From Heliopora coerulea (Eukaryota > Cnidaria > Anthozoa > Scleralcyonacea > Helioporidae), in contig JASJOG010000002.1 in the NCBI GenBank assembly GCA_030142905.1, positions 4,793,501 to 4,857,500 of the forward strand: a stretch of DNA of 64,000 nucleotides, in the 5' to 3' direction. The translations under genes were made by a program, and so were the position numbers. Below, piece by piece: positions 1 to 11,600 of the stretch. Within the stretch, counting starts at the first letter, position 1. Each line of letters starts with the position of its first letter. The notes beneath the pieces are model-generated. The model searched no databases. It was given only the letters and a program-made list of their open reading frames with translations, and was not told the DNA's origin.

Positions 1-1530
1 AATCGATGCCGATTTGTATGAATCGAGACATTTCACTTTCTGGCAATCACTTAGCTGAGCTACACATTCACAGGTACATCTGAATCGAGTAGCTTTGAAA
101 TACAAATTTTGCGAACGGAATAGTTTTGAGTAGCTTTCAATAGTGGCTTCCCGACTTCGTTCTTCCCTAAGAGAGACTTCTTGGTACAAATATTATCGCC
201 TGGATTTTGTTGGTGTTTTATGGTAAAGTAGAATGCAGATTCCGGTTCATTCATCTCTGTAGGACGATGGCCTTTGAATATTTTGTAGTACTTATCCGGA
301 TTGCGTTCTTGGTCAATTATTCGAGAACTGGGATAAAACACTCGGCGTCCCGAAGACGTGCTCTGGACTGACAGTCTTTGGATCTTTTCTCCGCTTTCCA
401 CACAAGGATTTCCTTGCCCTTTTCAGGATCGTTTTCCCTGTGAAATGTTGCCCCACTGAAGACATCGGAATCTATTTCTGGCTTATAAACAAGAATGCAA
501 GGCAAACAGCCACCGGGAATCACACTGATAAGCTACTTATCTTTAAAGACCATACTATCCCTTGGCGAAAATGTTGTCCGCTTCAGTCTTTGTCACTTCT
601 TGAGCGGCTTGTCGATGATTACCCGTATACCATGTTCGACCAGTAATGCTTTCAACAGGATTTTAACACCTCTCAGGATATTTTTAAAGTTTAAAGCCGT
701 GCTCTTTCTGTAAATTCACCGTTGAACCCTTTGTGTTGAGGTGCCGCTGAACGATTTGTTGAAAATACGTAAGAGTTGAAGGTTTGTACGCTACGCCATT
801 TTTCTCTTTTGCGAAAGTTTTACAGTGGAAAAAAGTACGTCTTTTACTTCCCTCTACTCGTTCTTCGTTCAACCAAACTTGGACAAGGTTTACTTGTCGT
901 ATTTTGTTGTATGTTTTGTATTTTCCGATTTTTGGTCAGCAATAAAAATGCAGAACTTCTTCATGTTTCCTTTGTTTATTTCGTCGTTTTCGTAATTCGT
1001 TTGATCTTCGTCACTAAAGTCTTGTACCTCCGGATGAATACTTACCATAAATCTTTATCACAGCCGATCTTAGACATTTGTAACCAAATGTTTTGATAAT
1101 GTAGAAGTTATGAATTTTTTAAGTCAGAAAAAAAAAAAAAAAAAAAAATATTCAATCATGAGATAGCAACGACTTGATACGAACATCCATTAATTAGCAA
1201 AAGAATTTTCAAAATGGATCTTTGATCATTGTTAAACCGTCAGAGGTTATTCTCACCAAACGTTTTGTTTTAATAAAACATAATCGAAATTTTAAACGTA
1301 AATATGACGACGAGCAGTTTAAATATAAAATAATGTCCAGTTTGGGTTATTAATATTTGTGGCCAAATGTTGTTTTTCTTTTACTGCATTCCATCTTCCA
1401 GTTATAGTAAGGAAGATTTGTCTTTTTGACAATTTTGAAAAATTATCAACGTTACTAGGATTCTCGGGAAATATATTGAAAGGGTGGGCGAGGGTTTGTT
1501 GCGTACACGTATTTCTAGTAACGAAGATTA
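1..1530 (-). mobile_element. Crypton-type (tyrosine recombinase) transposon remnant, copy 1
   Basis: Reverse-strand element cut by the left window edge. It carries a recombinase C-terminal fragment (60-401) followed by non-coding sequence that matches, in inverted orientation, the second copy at 19215-22960. Matching blocks include the TAAGTATTCAT segment near 1040 and the repeat at 1290-1530. The two copies diverge just past 1530, so this is probably one end of the element. A long A tract lies at 1124-1149. Assignment to Crypton rests on the recombinase fragment; no terminal inverted repeats are seen, as expected for Cryptons. Confidence 0.6.
60..401 (-). pseudogene. DUF3504/KIAA1958-like tyrosine recombinase C-terminal fragment
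   Basis: A 113-residue reading frame contains the segments RPTEMNEPESAFYF, HQQNPGD and LLGKNEVGKPLL. These resemble the C-terminal catalytic region of the DUF3504 family, which derives from Crypton DNA transposons (LGxNxLxxxM-type motif). Beyond the stop at 60 the next codons still read like the family's conserved end (a serine-containing stretch then NVxSLxxY), so the frame is interrupted by stops. This is a dead recombinase, not a host gene. Residue-level catalytic assignments are not possible from this fragment. Confidence 0.6.
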
Positions 1531-1614
1531 TGTCTGGAGTGGTAGAAGTAGAGTAGACTATAGCGAAGGAGGACAAATGTTCGTATCTTTCATAGACGTG
1601 GGCTTTATACAATG

Positions 1615-1682
1615 ACAATAATAATCATAATAATAATGATACTAATATTGATAACGATAATGATGATAATCATAATAATAGA
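1615..1682. repeat. ATA/ATC-rich trinucleotide repeat
   Basis: Imperfect AATAAT/AATGAT tract next to the outer end of the Crypton-related repeat. It is low-complexity sequence. The rest of 1531-2006 holds nothing I can identify. Confidence 0.7.
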
Positions 1683-2006
1683 CCGATTGCAAATATGGCG
1701 CCGGTTCCACATAAGCAAGGCTTTTCGGTGACAACCGTTGCTAAGGGCCAAAGAATGGTCCAGGCAACATTGTTGATAGTCTGTATTTGATCTGGTAGAG
1801 TTCACTCATAAAAACCCTTTTCGCTGTCATTTATACTTCCTTAAATCCAAAAAAAGCGCTGTTAAATATCAGTACGTCTGCACAGTTGGTTCAGTTTGCA
1901 TATTTGTTGTTTATTTGTGAAGTTGACATCGAACGCACGGCAGTGTTTTTAGACACTTTGTTGAAGCGCACTGTTCCCTTTTGCTGTATGTTTTCTATCA
2001 GTACTA

Positions 2007-3190
2007 TTATTGATAAGCCCAAATTAATGATAGACAGACCTGTCGAGAAGTGGCACGAAGCCGAGTTGAAGCGCTTCCTTTAGCACAATAATTTATATTG
2101 AGGGCAACACCAATCGGTTCAAGAAGGTCAGAAATTTTGAACTGCTTATCAGCCATAACAATATCACCGTCAGAAAAAGGTAGCTTAAGAATCCCAAACC
2201 TTACTGTTAACTCCCTGTCAGAAATGCTACCAGCATGCAGTTGTGAGATGAAAGTAATGTGGCCACTGGGAGCGATTCCAATCAGTCCTTTGAATGTTGT
2301 GTGGCTCTTATATGTAGAATATGTTTCACTATGTGAAACCAAAGAGGAAGGAGTCTGACACTTGATTTCTGTTCCATCTATAATGACCCTTGTTTTGGGG
2401 TATTTATCTTTAAAGGACTGGGGCATTGCTTTGTCTATTGTATCTCTATCTGGCCAAATGTTGAGGTATCCAAGTTTCAGGAAATCAATCCAAGAAATAC
2501 AAATCCCGCTAACTGTCGAGACATGAACTTCCAAATCTGTGTGCTAAATCGAGTTCGAACAGACCAAGCCTCATCCTTACAAGAACCATGAAAAACTTGT
2601 CCAAACTACTAAGTTTCCACCGTCTACCAGGTTTATTTCCAGGGTTTTCTTGGTTGTTAGAATTAGGGGTAGGGAGCGTCAAGTTATCGTTAGCACTTGT
2701 ATTGTAAACAATGTTTTATCCATTTTCACCAGGGTTCAGAAAAGTATAACAGATCACAAGTGTCTGATAATTTGGAAGTCTGGTATAAAAGTTGATGTCT
2801 GAATCTGAGTCTTTAAACTTTGCTATTCCAAATTGATCTCTAACAAGTTCATCAACGGTGTTAGAAAGATTATTGTTTTCAAGGAGACTTTCTCTTTCCG
2901 CTTCTAATCGTGAAATGTACAATCTTAACTCCACGTTTTCATCTCGTGAAATTGCCGGCTGGTCGTTGTCGATGTTTATCTCACTAGACGAGGGCATTTC
3001 AGTCGTTCATGAACTCGAAAATAACCTCTTACGCGGCGACTTATGTTTCGGAGACACTCCCGACCATGGAAATATTGATGCTTCATCCTTGGCTTCATCC
3101 TTAAGTGAGCGGCGACCTGTTACGCTCACACGAAAATCAGATGGTCTGAAGTGCAACGAGCATATCTTTGTTCGCTCTGTTATTTGAAAA
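2007..3190 (-). pseudogene. PIF/Harbinger ISL2EU-type transposase with THAP domain, degenerate
   Basis: Read right to left, this is a broken transposase. At 3190-3030 the frame reads KICSLHFRPSDF and VTGRRSLK, the C-terminal half of a THAP zinc-finger domain, then meets a stop near 3005. A coiled-coil-like stretch (2997-2716) follows, then at about 2640-2540 a helix-turn-helix-like region with FFMVLVRMRLGLFE. The DDE_Tnp_4 core spans about 2534-2092: VIIDGTEI holds the first Asp, then YKSHTTFKGLIGI, and DIVMADKQF holds the second Asp. The HVERxIGR region with the third acidic residue is missing because unrelated sequence begins near 2090. The THAP plus DDE_4 layout is that of ISL2EU Harbinger elements. 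It cannot make an active enzyme. Confidence 0.75.
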
Positions 3191-3239
3191 TTTGGGGAAA
3201 CATCTCTTCGAATTTTTACGAGCCACGTCTAAGCGTCGT

Positions 3240-4490
3240 TTGGATACGTTATAAAAGGCTTTTGACAGTATCCAACAGGACTGGATAATAAAAGCAATGG
3301 AAATCTACAAGGTAACCTCACATATCACCAAATTCGTGAAAGCTAGCATCAAACCATGAGAGACAACTCTTATCCTAAATCAAGGTAATGGATCTATAAA
3401 ATCTAGCAGTATTGGGATTAACCGTGGAATATTCCAAGGAGATACATTTTCTCCAATCCTCTTTTGTATTGCCCTGTTTTCCCTATAAAAACTTTTGAAC
3501 GAATCGAATCGAGGATACAAGATTATTGACCAAATTATTACCCACCTCTTTTACGTGGTTGACCTCGAACTATTCGCTAAAAATGACCATGATCTTGGAG
3601 ATCTTGCCATTTTGAAAGACTTCAGTGAAGTCATAGGCATACAGTGTGGACTTGACAAGCGCAAAAGCCAACTTAAAACGTAACAAGTTCTGTAGAGCGA
3701 GTAACATGAATGTGGATACGAAAACTAAAATCAGAGACGTTGAACAGGATGAGGTATACAAATACCTTGGTAGGAACGAAGTTGATGGCATCAAGCAGAC
3801 GGCGTTAAAAGTAAAAATCCGTCGAGAAGATCACTGGAAAGTTCTGTTACATTTCCATTTGTTCGAATACGGATAAAGATACAATCATGATACGAATTTG
3901 TTAGCCGATTACGGAGAAGTTTGTTTTATTTCCACTTACGTGGTTTCCCCTGTGATTTTTCAGTCTTTTAAAGAGAATTTGTATACAACCGCATATGAAT
4001 CCGTACACGGTAGTGGTAGGATCGCTCCACGATCTGATTATTAAAATCGTGTCCGCATGCCGTATCCGCATCTGTGTCCGCATACGTACATGTGGAAACA
4101 CCTCTTATATTTTGAAATCTCGTTATGCTTAATAAGAAGGCAGGGCATGCTTGATAATTGACGTCGAATGTCCATTTGATATCGTAGTGAAAGAAAAGGA
4201 GGAAGAAGTGTGCTCCGTCATGAATGATGCATGCCTTTTCGATACTAGAGCTCTAGGCAAGGAAAAGAAGAAGATTGAAAATGAACAAGACCTGTTAAGG
4301 AAAACGAAAAACATCAGGAACGGCTGAAATAAGTGGAATCGTTACCGCAGTTGTAATTTGGGCACTTGAAACGAGTCTATGCATGCCTTAAGACCTGGAT
4401 GAAGGAGACACATGTAGGTATGCTGAGGTCATAAATGCGACTCCGCAACTAGAGTTGTGCATTAACAGCACTAATAGTAATAACGATTAT
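3240..4490 (+). mobile_element. Non-LTR retrotransposon remnant with restriction-like endonuclease
   Basis: Reverse-transcriptase fragments appear in order: KAFDSIQQDWIIKAM (3268 on), GIFQGDTFSPILFC (3428 on), then YKIIDQIITHLFYVVDLELF (about 3519-3578), where the catalytic DD of the YxDD box is altered. Next comes CGLDKRKSQ (about 3648). Unrelated sequence fills 3900-4130. At about 4139 the frame reads CLIIDVECPFD, matching the catalytic strand of the PD-(D/E)xK restriction-like endonuclease found at the C-terminus of R2/R4/NeSL-type elements. TAATAGTAATAACGATTATAAC at 4469 may be the degraded TAA-rich tail. Multiple stops and frameshifts make it a fossil. Confidence 0.65.
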
Positions 4491-5603
4491 AACAACTACT
4501 ACTTTAGCACTCATTTGTCCACAGATATTTTGTTGGTATTCTTGGACGTATAGTCTTTACATCGCATTTTGGTCCACTTAAGTATATTAGATCGGCTCCC
4601 GGCGTGACAAGGAAGCATGGAGACGGAGTGGGAGAGATAGAGAATCATTTGCGCGTATAAAAGTAAACTGTACCTGTAAACTGTATCCGTGTTTATATTC
4701 CACATGACTCGGTTAAATAAAGTGTTTAAAAAGCTGGTGACACTTTCTGTCAGTAAACAGGGAATGCGTGACCATAAACAATGAAGGAAAACAATGTTAT
4801 AACAATGAATTCATATTCCCCTCTAATATTCCCATTTGATATTCCCCTCTGATATTCACCCCAAATATTCCACTGTAATATTCCCCGCGTCACTCCTTAT
4901 CTTCCTTCTAATTTAAAAAAGTAAATAAATTAGGAACATCAAGTACACCTCAACAACACACATTTTAACAAGTAATATAAATACGTGTAAAACATCTCAC
5001 ATATTAAATACAACTGAGCAGTTGCATGTATTGAAAGCACATAACTTAGCCTGGGAAACGCAATTGTCTTTCTTAAATTTTTTTGTTGCTGGCCATTCAT
5101 GAAGCAGTTCTAGCTTCTTTGTAAAACGTCTGAAACAAACTTTATCTTTTGAACTGACCATTTGGTAGGTAAGAAGAGAACTTGTATACTTATGATCTGT
5201 TCAGTTGGATTTGATTGTACCCTAATTTTGTGTTCAAAAAATCTCGTCCGACTCACCACTCATGTTTACCAAGTTCTAGCGATTTAAATGTACCTATACA
5301 AAATCCCACTACGGATGTTCGTACCTCCACTGTATAATTTCAGCGCCTTAGATATCCATTTCGAAAGATACTAAGAATAAAAGCATCTCTTTGCAATTGT
5401 CTCTTAAATCAACCTCGTCCATGTAGAATATAAGTAAATTGTATGAGGCCCCTTGGGGATGCCTCTCGTTGACTCAAAATAACCTATACATGCTGCACCA
5501 CTATTTAAATAGTTTTTCCTGGTGTTCCGAGCCAATTGCAAATAGGTTGTCATTCCGAAAACACTTGAATAATAGCTCTCTTATATTGATTTTATACTCT
5601 TAG
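4491..5603. other. Intronic sequence before the first visible collagen exon
   Basis: No exon, RNA gene or recognisable transposon seen apart from the short tandem repeat at 4808-4890. If collagen gene 1 begins further left, this is intron. Confidence 0.5.
4808..4890. repeat. Short tandem repeat of ATATTCCCCTCTG-type units
   Basis: About five or six imperfect 13-16 bp units built on ATATTCCCC(T/A)CTGAT. Small minisatellite with no coding meaning evident. Confidence 0.65.
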
Positions 5604-5657
5604 GGAATTCCTGGTGCAGATGGCGAAATAGGTCCTGATGGAATGAAAGGACAACAG
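5604..5657 (+). CDS. Collagen 1 helix exon 1 in window (54 bp)
   Basis: Six triplets, GIP GAD GEI GPD GMK GQQ. Acceptor CTCTTAG, donor CAG|GTACAC. It need not be the first helix exon of the gene. Confidence 0.93.
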
Positions 5658-8600
5658 GTACACAAATCTGATGCATAATTTAATACACAATGTATTGTAA
5701 TTTAACTTGACAGCAAAAGTAATAAGGCAAAAACAATGGAATTCACCTCGCGATTAAGAAGAGAGATAATGACTATACACTATACGTTGAAAGATAACAT
5801 AGTGCACTAAATTTGCAGTCCCTAACTTACTTACTTAAACGTATTTTTCCGATGTACCCAACAGCCACACTAATATCGTTTTTGTTTAGGGAGAAGCTGG
5901 GGATAGAGGATTTACCGGTGTGGATGGATCGGAAGGAAATAAGGCGAGCCGGAACTATATACTTTTTATGTCTTTTCGGGCTTTCTATTTCCTAATTATC
6001 TCTTTGAAAGTATTTAATCGCAGTCATCCATGTTGACTTTTAGGGAGAATTCGGAGACAAAGGTGAAAGGGGAGTTGTTGGTGAACAAGGTCCTCAGGTG
6101 ATTGCATATACAATACGGTGTCTTGAACGATTACACTTCTAGTTGTGCGACATTTTAGAATCTTACGTACTAGAACTTAGAAGCGTTGTACAAACATGTA
6201 CCAAATTCCATCAAGCCTACTATCTACATGCATAAATACATACACACATACATACATACATACATACATTGATTATTTGTGCAAAGAATGTTCCATCGAC
6301 ATTAATATTTGTTGGCAGGAAAGCTTGTTTGTAAATAGCAGCTTTGATATGCCAACCACGCCTAAGTATCGTAAGAAAACGATTCCTAACTTGGGAACTT
6401 CTGAAATAACACTCAGAGATAGCTACCGATGTCGGTTATGCAGGTAGTACTGATGGCACAGTGGTAGAGCAAGTATTTTTCATTTATTTCTTTGTGACTG
6501 CTGTTAGAGTATCAAACACTGCAGGTTTTCCTCCGCTACTTAAACTTCCTCCTGCACTTACAATAGATGCACTAAGGCTGGCAGTCAAAGATACTTATAT
6601 TAACGGCAGGATGACTTAAAACTTGGCCAGTTTAGTGTGAGTCTACTGGATTTGTGAGACACTTGTTTTACAGCATTAATTTTGTACAATATCTGAAACT
6701 TGGTATAAATCATTTACGGAGTTTTATCTTTTAGTGTACATACGATTTACCCCTCGTCACTTTCACATGGAGTTTGCACTCTCTTTTTTGTGAAAAAAGA
6801 ATTTTCTTTCCATACATCCCGTATAAATTTTGTATTCAAAGATTTTGTGACAGGACCTTTTGTGAGTCTCCATAATTTTGCCAAGCTGAAAATATGATTG
6901 AAACAAACGAATGGTTAAGGAATATCGAAATTAATAATTGAAATTTTTAAGTTGGAAGTAATAACCTTCAAATACCTTATGATATTTTAAAGCCTTTAAA
7001 GCCTCTTTTTCGTGTCACCTATCCGTTTTGTTTCTAATGCCAATTCAACTAGTTAATTTCCAACTTCTGGAATAGGTTGCTGGAAAAACGTGCAAGAATA
7101 TCTTGCCGCAATTAAACTTTCAAACCGAGTTAAATCACCAGAAAGTACTAGAAAAATGACTACAAAAACATGATTCACGAAGCAGAACTATTTTTGTGTA
7201 GACTGTTACTTCTTTTAAATTTTTTTTAAGTTGTTCGTTTTTAGTTTTCAATGGTTCATTTTTTAATGTTTTTTTTTGCGATCTGATTAGAAAATGCTAA
7301 AGAATATGACGAATGTAAATTTTTTTTTTTTACAAAATACAACTTGGAAAATAAAAAAAGAAAGCAGTAGATCACTATTAAGCGTACCTTACCATACGTC
7401 ATGCCGCTAAAGTTGTTTGCTGTTCAGCTAAATTTTTAATGCTGACATGAGGAAATCTCAAAAATCAAAGGCTTAACAACCTCAAGTTTTTAGACTCTAA
7501 AGCAAAGATTTCCTGGTTTAACTACTGTTTTCCATTATTTACAGGGTCCGCCTGGTCAACCTGGTCAAAGTGGCTCTTCCGGAGAACTTGGCTTCATTGT
7601 ATGTTCGGATTGATGAATTTATTAACAGCTTTATTAATTTAATTATTTATCAATTTAATAATGAGAGATTCTTTGAAATCAATTTTATTCCTTTTCATCA
7701 ATTTTGTTTGTTTTATTTCCAGGGTGCTCCAGGAGCCGAGGGTAATGCAGGACCACGCGGTTCTCCGGGAGAAAAGGTAAAGAGTTTATAAGTATATATG
7801 AACCTAAAAATCTATTTTCATTGTTTTTGTCCTTCATGCTTCCTAATTGTAATTTATCATAATATTATTTGCTTGTTGCCATCGCTGTCTTCGTTGGTGT
7901 TGTTGCCTACATCGTGGCAGTTGGCTTTGTTGCAGTCGTTGTTTTTCATGTATTGCATCCAAATATATGCCGTTTCTTTGATACACAGGTAGATGAATAG
8001 TAGAAATTGAGTTTTCTCATATCATTTTCAGGGTGATCCAGGATTATCAGGAGCAGACGGTTCTCCAGGGCCATCAGGAGGGCAGGTTAGTTTTTGAGTT
8101 CTATATATTGTATGGAGCACCGTGACTATTGCATATGGCGAATGGTACAGCCGGTAGCCCCTTATACCGACTGACTAAGCAGAGCGTATTTTACCGACCA
8201 ACCTGGTCTATTTTTTTGACCAATCCTTAGTTTGCACTTGTCGTCGCCTCGGCATGTTGGAAAAATTTCAACAAAAGAACCTCATTACGTTCCATTCTCT
8301 TTTTCCATCACCATGGCCGCAAATCTTTCTTCACCTTCAATCCTTTCAGTCAGTACTCGCTGTTTTTACTTGACATAAGGAGACGTCTCAAACCGTCAAT
8401 GGTTAGGTTTCCCATGCGACCTTGCACGCTTGTTCCAGTTCTTTACATGACTTTGTACTTCAGGTTTTGGTTCTGCTTAGAAAATGCTCACATTCTTGGA
8501 AAATTAAATGAAGTTAGTTGATAGCTAATGAAATTTCCAGACTGACAAGTTAAAAAAAGTATTGTGTGGCTTCGAAATGTGCTGAAAATGCAGAACGTTA

Positions 8601-11600
8601 AAAGGATTGTTTGCCATGGAGTTTCCTCGAGTGATTTCTTGGGATCGTTTTTTGGGTAGATTTCTTGGTAATGTTTAACTTATTTTCATGAAAATTGTAA
8701 CTCGCTTATATTTATACATATAGATCTTCTATATATTTGAAATTCTCTGATTTACTTCTGCCTGTTTGAAGTTATATTTTGTGTTTACTTTAAAAGAGCG
8801 TTCAGAAATATGGAAAATTTCATTTCAAAGCATTAAGAATTGAAAACTACCCATACCAGAAAAATCGCCTCCTCGGTGCGGAACCGTTGGAAATCCTGAC
8901 TTAGTTCTTTCCCTTTAAAAAATCCAGGTTGCTTGCTTGAAGTGAGGAAAGAAATTAGATTGTTATGATGACTAATTTACTATCTGTTGTTGATTTAAAC
9001 TGACGACGAGTGCAATGCAGTTTAGAGGCTTTTTTTCAGCCAAATTTCTAGCTACAAGTAACAACAAAGAACATGTCGGCTAAAAGAAACTGAACGTAGC
9101 CGCTGACCCCTTTAAGGGCTCATAGTCTGCAGGTACCCAATATCGGATTGTAATGCATTCATAAGTTAATTGTATTAAAATTAATCAGAGTTCAATGAGA
9201 CACTAAGTAAATGTCAAAATGCTCATAACATTCACCCTTTTGCTTAAAGATTGAGCCGATCAACTAGGCGACTGTTTTGCTCAGATCGTCGCAAAACGAC
9301 AGAAGGCTATTCGCTTGGTGCGTGGCTGATTTTTGATCCTGCATCAAAGCTATCACTCGGCACATGTATCACGGTTGACCCTTGAATCAAATCAGGACTT
9401 AATTCAGGTGCCGGCTATGTCCAGGACTTTTGCACCTTCACTTCACCTCGCAGAGCAAGGTGCTTGTTTGACACCGTTGTGTCCCGACCATCTGGATAGA
9501 GCACGCAGGTGCAGTGAGGGTTTGCTTGAAGTAACTCCATCTCATCCACCAGAAGGTCAAATTTGCTGGTGCAAACTTGAAGCTTAATGAAGGCAGGTCC
9601 AAGCATGCATGTAGCCAACCATGAAGGAATAGAGCAGCCAGAAGATGTTCGTTGTGAAAAACCGCAAAAGCGTTCGTGTGGTATCTCATTTGTCACTGTA
9701 CACAACAGCAAACGGACTGAGTCCAACACGTCCAGGAGATCGTCCTGCCAGTGTTTTGTTTTGAGGTTCTTGCATTTGAGATATTTTGGTGATTGCTTTT
9801 CAGATCGCGCCGTTATACCTCTCAACTTGACCCGATTCTGGCAGGGTTGTTACTCACAGAACGGCTTGCAGTTACACCTTTTGTTGTTAGAAATGTTAGT
9901 AGCTCGTGGCTCATAAATGACACTCCTCGTTCTGAATGAACAAAGACCGGCATTCCGAAGAGTCAGAAAAGCCTGGTCAGGCACTTGATTACCGTCGTAT
10001 TTGAGACATCGGGACACGAGAAGACAAATAGAACCTATAGAATTCGTCAGTTATGTTGTGAAAGAATTTGTTCTTATTTGTCGTTGATAACAGGTACTAA
10101 AAGTCGATGTTAATACTTTCAAACGGTCGAGTAGCTTTCATGAGATTGATTTCCATAGGGAGGTGGGATTGTGGGTTGCATTCATGACAGATGCGGCATG
10201 GGTATGCCATTTTGTTCTTCTTCCTTGATAGAATTTAAGAGGTTTTTAGTATGCACGAAATGTCAGTCTTGCGACACCTAGGTGGCAGAGCGACTCTCGA
10301 AGCTTGTAGAGTGAGTTATGTTTTGAAGCGGCGCAAGTGGTTTGTGATAGTGTGTCTCCTGGGATACTGTCCTTTCACGGTCAAATGACGATGTCAAAGA
10401 TATAACAGAAGAGTTCGAGTCTTCAACGCATGATCTTGTCATTTTTGATTTTCCTTTTGTGACGCCTGTCAAACATGCAGGACGCAGACTTTTGATTGGT
10501 CTTAAGAGTCAAATGTCCTCCAGTCAGAAAATGTTTCTAGTGTCGCAGAGTCTCGACAATTGCTTGGGTTTCCTTCTCCATAGATGTATACTTGACCTCA
10601 CTTTCTTTCAGGATACGTGAGAAGAAGGCTAGGAAGTTTCTTATTTTGGTTGAGAGTGGCTGCCATCTCTGAGGCATCGGTCTCAACTTCAAACGGAGCA
10701 CTTTCATCACTGGGTGCAACTACAGCTCCTTCTATTCTCTTCTTGAGGTGTTCGAAAGCTTCGATGGGTTGTCGTGATAGAGGGAATAATTTACAGTTGG
10801 TGATTGGCTTGATGCGAAATGTAGAAATCCATAGAGAATAGTAGGAGGCTAATCCTATGCATCTGTTTAGAAACTGTGAATCTTGCTCGTACCTTGCTTG
10901 ATGGTTGTAGACTTTCAGGACCCGGACGAGTGGTTCTTTTTTCGATAACGTATCGAAAGATCGGGAGCAGCCTGGTCGAAAAGATGCTTTTATCGTCGTT
11001 GTAGGTTATGTTCTTGCGCTTAGCAGCTTCAAGAAATCAGTTCGGGTTTGCGTCGTGCTCATCTCGGTCTTTTCCACGAATAGTGATATTATTGAGGTAT
11101 GGTAATCCAGCTTTATGTTTCTCCATTTGCAAAAATTTGATCATTTTTCTTTAATTTGGAAACAAGCTACACCATTAGTGAGAACAAGTAGCAGACGTGT
11201 GAATTAAGGCAGTTTCGGGCTTCGAAAGCGGTATTAGGCTTGTTATCGTCCTAAAGTGGCACTTGATGGTGAGCGCTGCGAAGGTACAGTAGAACCTAAA
11301 TATAACGACCACCTTCGAGACTTTAGAAACTGGCCGCTTAATACAGGATCTAAAAAAATACTTACTGGGCGTGGCCAAATACCAATTTTATTTGCGTATC
11401 TTACAACACTTCATTCAAGCAAGCAATAAGACCACCAACGCTCTTTCAGGCAATCTTTACTTTCAACAAAGTTGCTAACTTGTAACTGTAGTGGTGTAAT
11501 AAACATAAAGTTATGTAAAGGTACAATCAGTTGTCCTCTCCTCTACCATACAGTATCTCTATGACTTACGGTTCACAAGGAAATTCATCTCATTCCGTCA

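Noticed and set aside
5813..5995. Open frame over collagen exon 2
   Set aside because: Different frame from the Gly-X-Y reading; shadow only.
5944..5995. Extending collagen exon 2 past AAG to a downstream GT
   Set aside because: It would add non Gly-X-Y residues (ASRNYIL) and lose the 54-bp size; a GC donor is simpler.
9333..9916. Plus-strand open frames of 84 and 109 codons
   Set aside because: Antisense to the gypsy integrase remnant.
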